From the NCBI GenBank assembly GCA_021014325.1, contig CM037459.1, positions 18,626,501 to 18,690,500 on the forward strand: DNA of 64,000 nt. Direction: 5' to 3'. Made by a program: the position numbers and the translations under genes. The notes below the pieces were generated by a model, which was not told the origin of the DNA, did no database searches, and was given only the letters and a program-made list of their open reading frames with translations. Within the stretch, counting starts at the first letter, position 1. Every line of letters begins with the position of its first letter. This DNA comes from Plazaster borealis. Taxonomy: Eukaryota; Echinodermata; Asteroidea; Forcipulatida; Labidiasteridae. This document shows positions 63,714-64,000 of the stretch, one piece after another.

Positions 63714-64000
63714 GTAGGTGGATTTTGTAGAGATTTTTGTATGAAGTATGCGTGTTAACCAGTTGTGCTATTAGTATTATTAAATCAATACTTGACATAT
63801 CGTCACGATTTTTTATAAATTCAAAAACAACAATTTTAAATTGTTCTGCGCATCTACCTAGCCACTAGAGCCTGCATGTTACATTTGATTGAGGAGACTT
63901 AGGTAGACCCAGTAACTGGGGCGCTGTACTCCTTTTTCGAAATTTTGACATTTATTTTTATCGGCGATGATCATAGATCATAGATGTCAAAATTTTGAAA

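Noticed and set aside
1..64000. CRISPR arrays, operons, bacterial promoters
   Set aside because: The window is eukaryotic with introns and SINEs; no spaced direct repeats of CRISPR type were seen.

Overview
This window is eukaryotic and intron-rich. It looks like an echinoderm, and a sea star is my best guess. It is AT-rich, full of short non-autonomous DNA transposons, tRNA-derived SINEs and CR1-like LINE pieces, and one LINE carries an NPGP (2A-like) N-terminus of the kind known from echinoderm CR1 elements. The species assignment is inference. Three protein-coding genes are supported by exons that join in frame.

Layout. Positions 1-23.9 kb contain no exon I can support; they are a repeat mosaic of fold-back elements, LINE 3' ends, SINEs and microsatellites. 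Positions 23992-29306 (+) carry the last three coding exons of a RASL12-like Ras-family GTPase; the exon or exons with the P-loop were not found. Positions 29.3-37.5 kb are intergenic, between two convergent 3' ends. Positions 37474-62931 (-) are a complete 13-exon CHAF1A gene (CAF-1 large subunit, p150), with every splice phase consistent and a 1336-residue product. Positions 63669-63713 (+) are coding exon 1 of an endophilin-A gene (SH3GL family), which continues beyond the window.

CHAF1A and the endophilin gene are divergent, with start codons 738 bp apart. The space between them has an E2F-type site, five CCAAT boxes and a small transposon with perfect ends. To my knowledge the same head-to-head pair exists in human (CHAF1A/SH3GL1), so this is a candidate for deeply conserved microsynteny. 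CAF-1 deposits H3-H4 behind replication forks, which fits the E2F/CCAAT promoter. Endophilin bends membranes in endocytosis and has no obvious functional link.

The introns of CHAF1A, above all intron 1 (53405-62864), are a transposon nest. It holds a hAT element interrupted by a CR1-like LINE, two opposed copies of a family with perfect 10-bp target duplications (one in intron 4, one in intron 1), a fold-back with about 330-bp arms, and Harbinger-like MITEs. One of the latter ends at the 5' splice site of exon 5. The most unusual pattern is the octamer TAGGCCTA, seen 15 times. In three places where a repeat copy or mirror arm lacking it can be aligned, it reads as a 6-bp GGCCTA insertion at a TA dinucleotide. 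This suggests a recurrent TA-targeted micro-insertion or transposon footprint.
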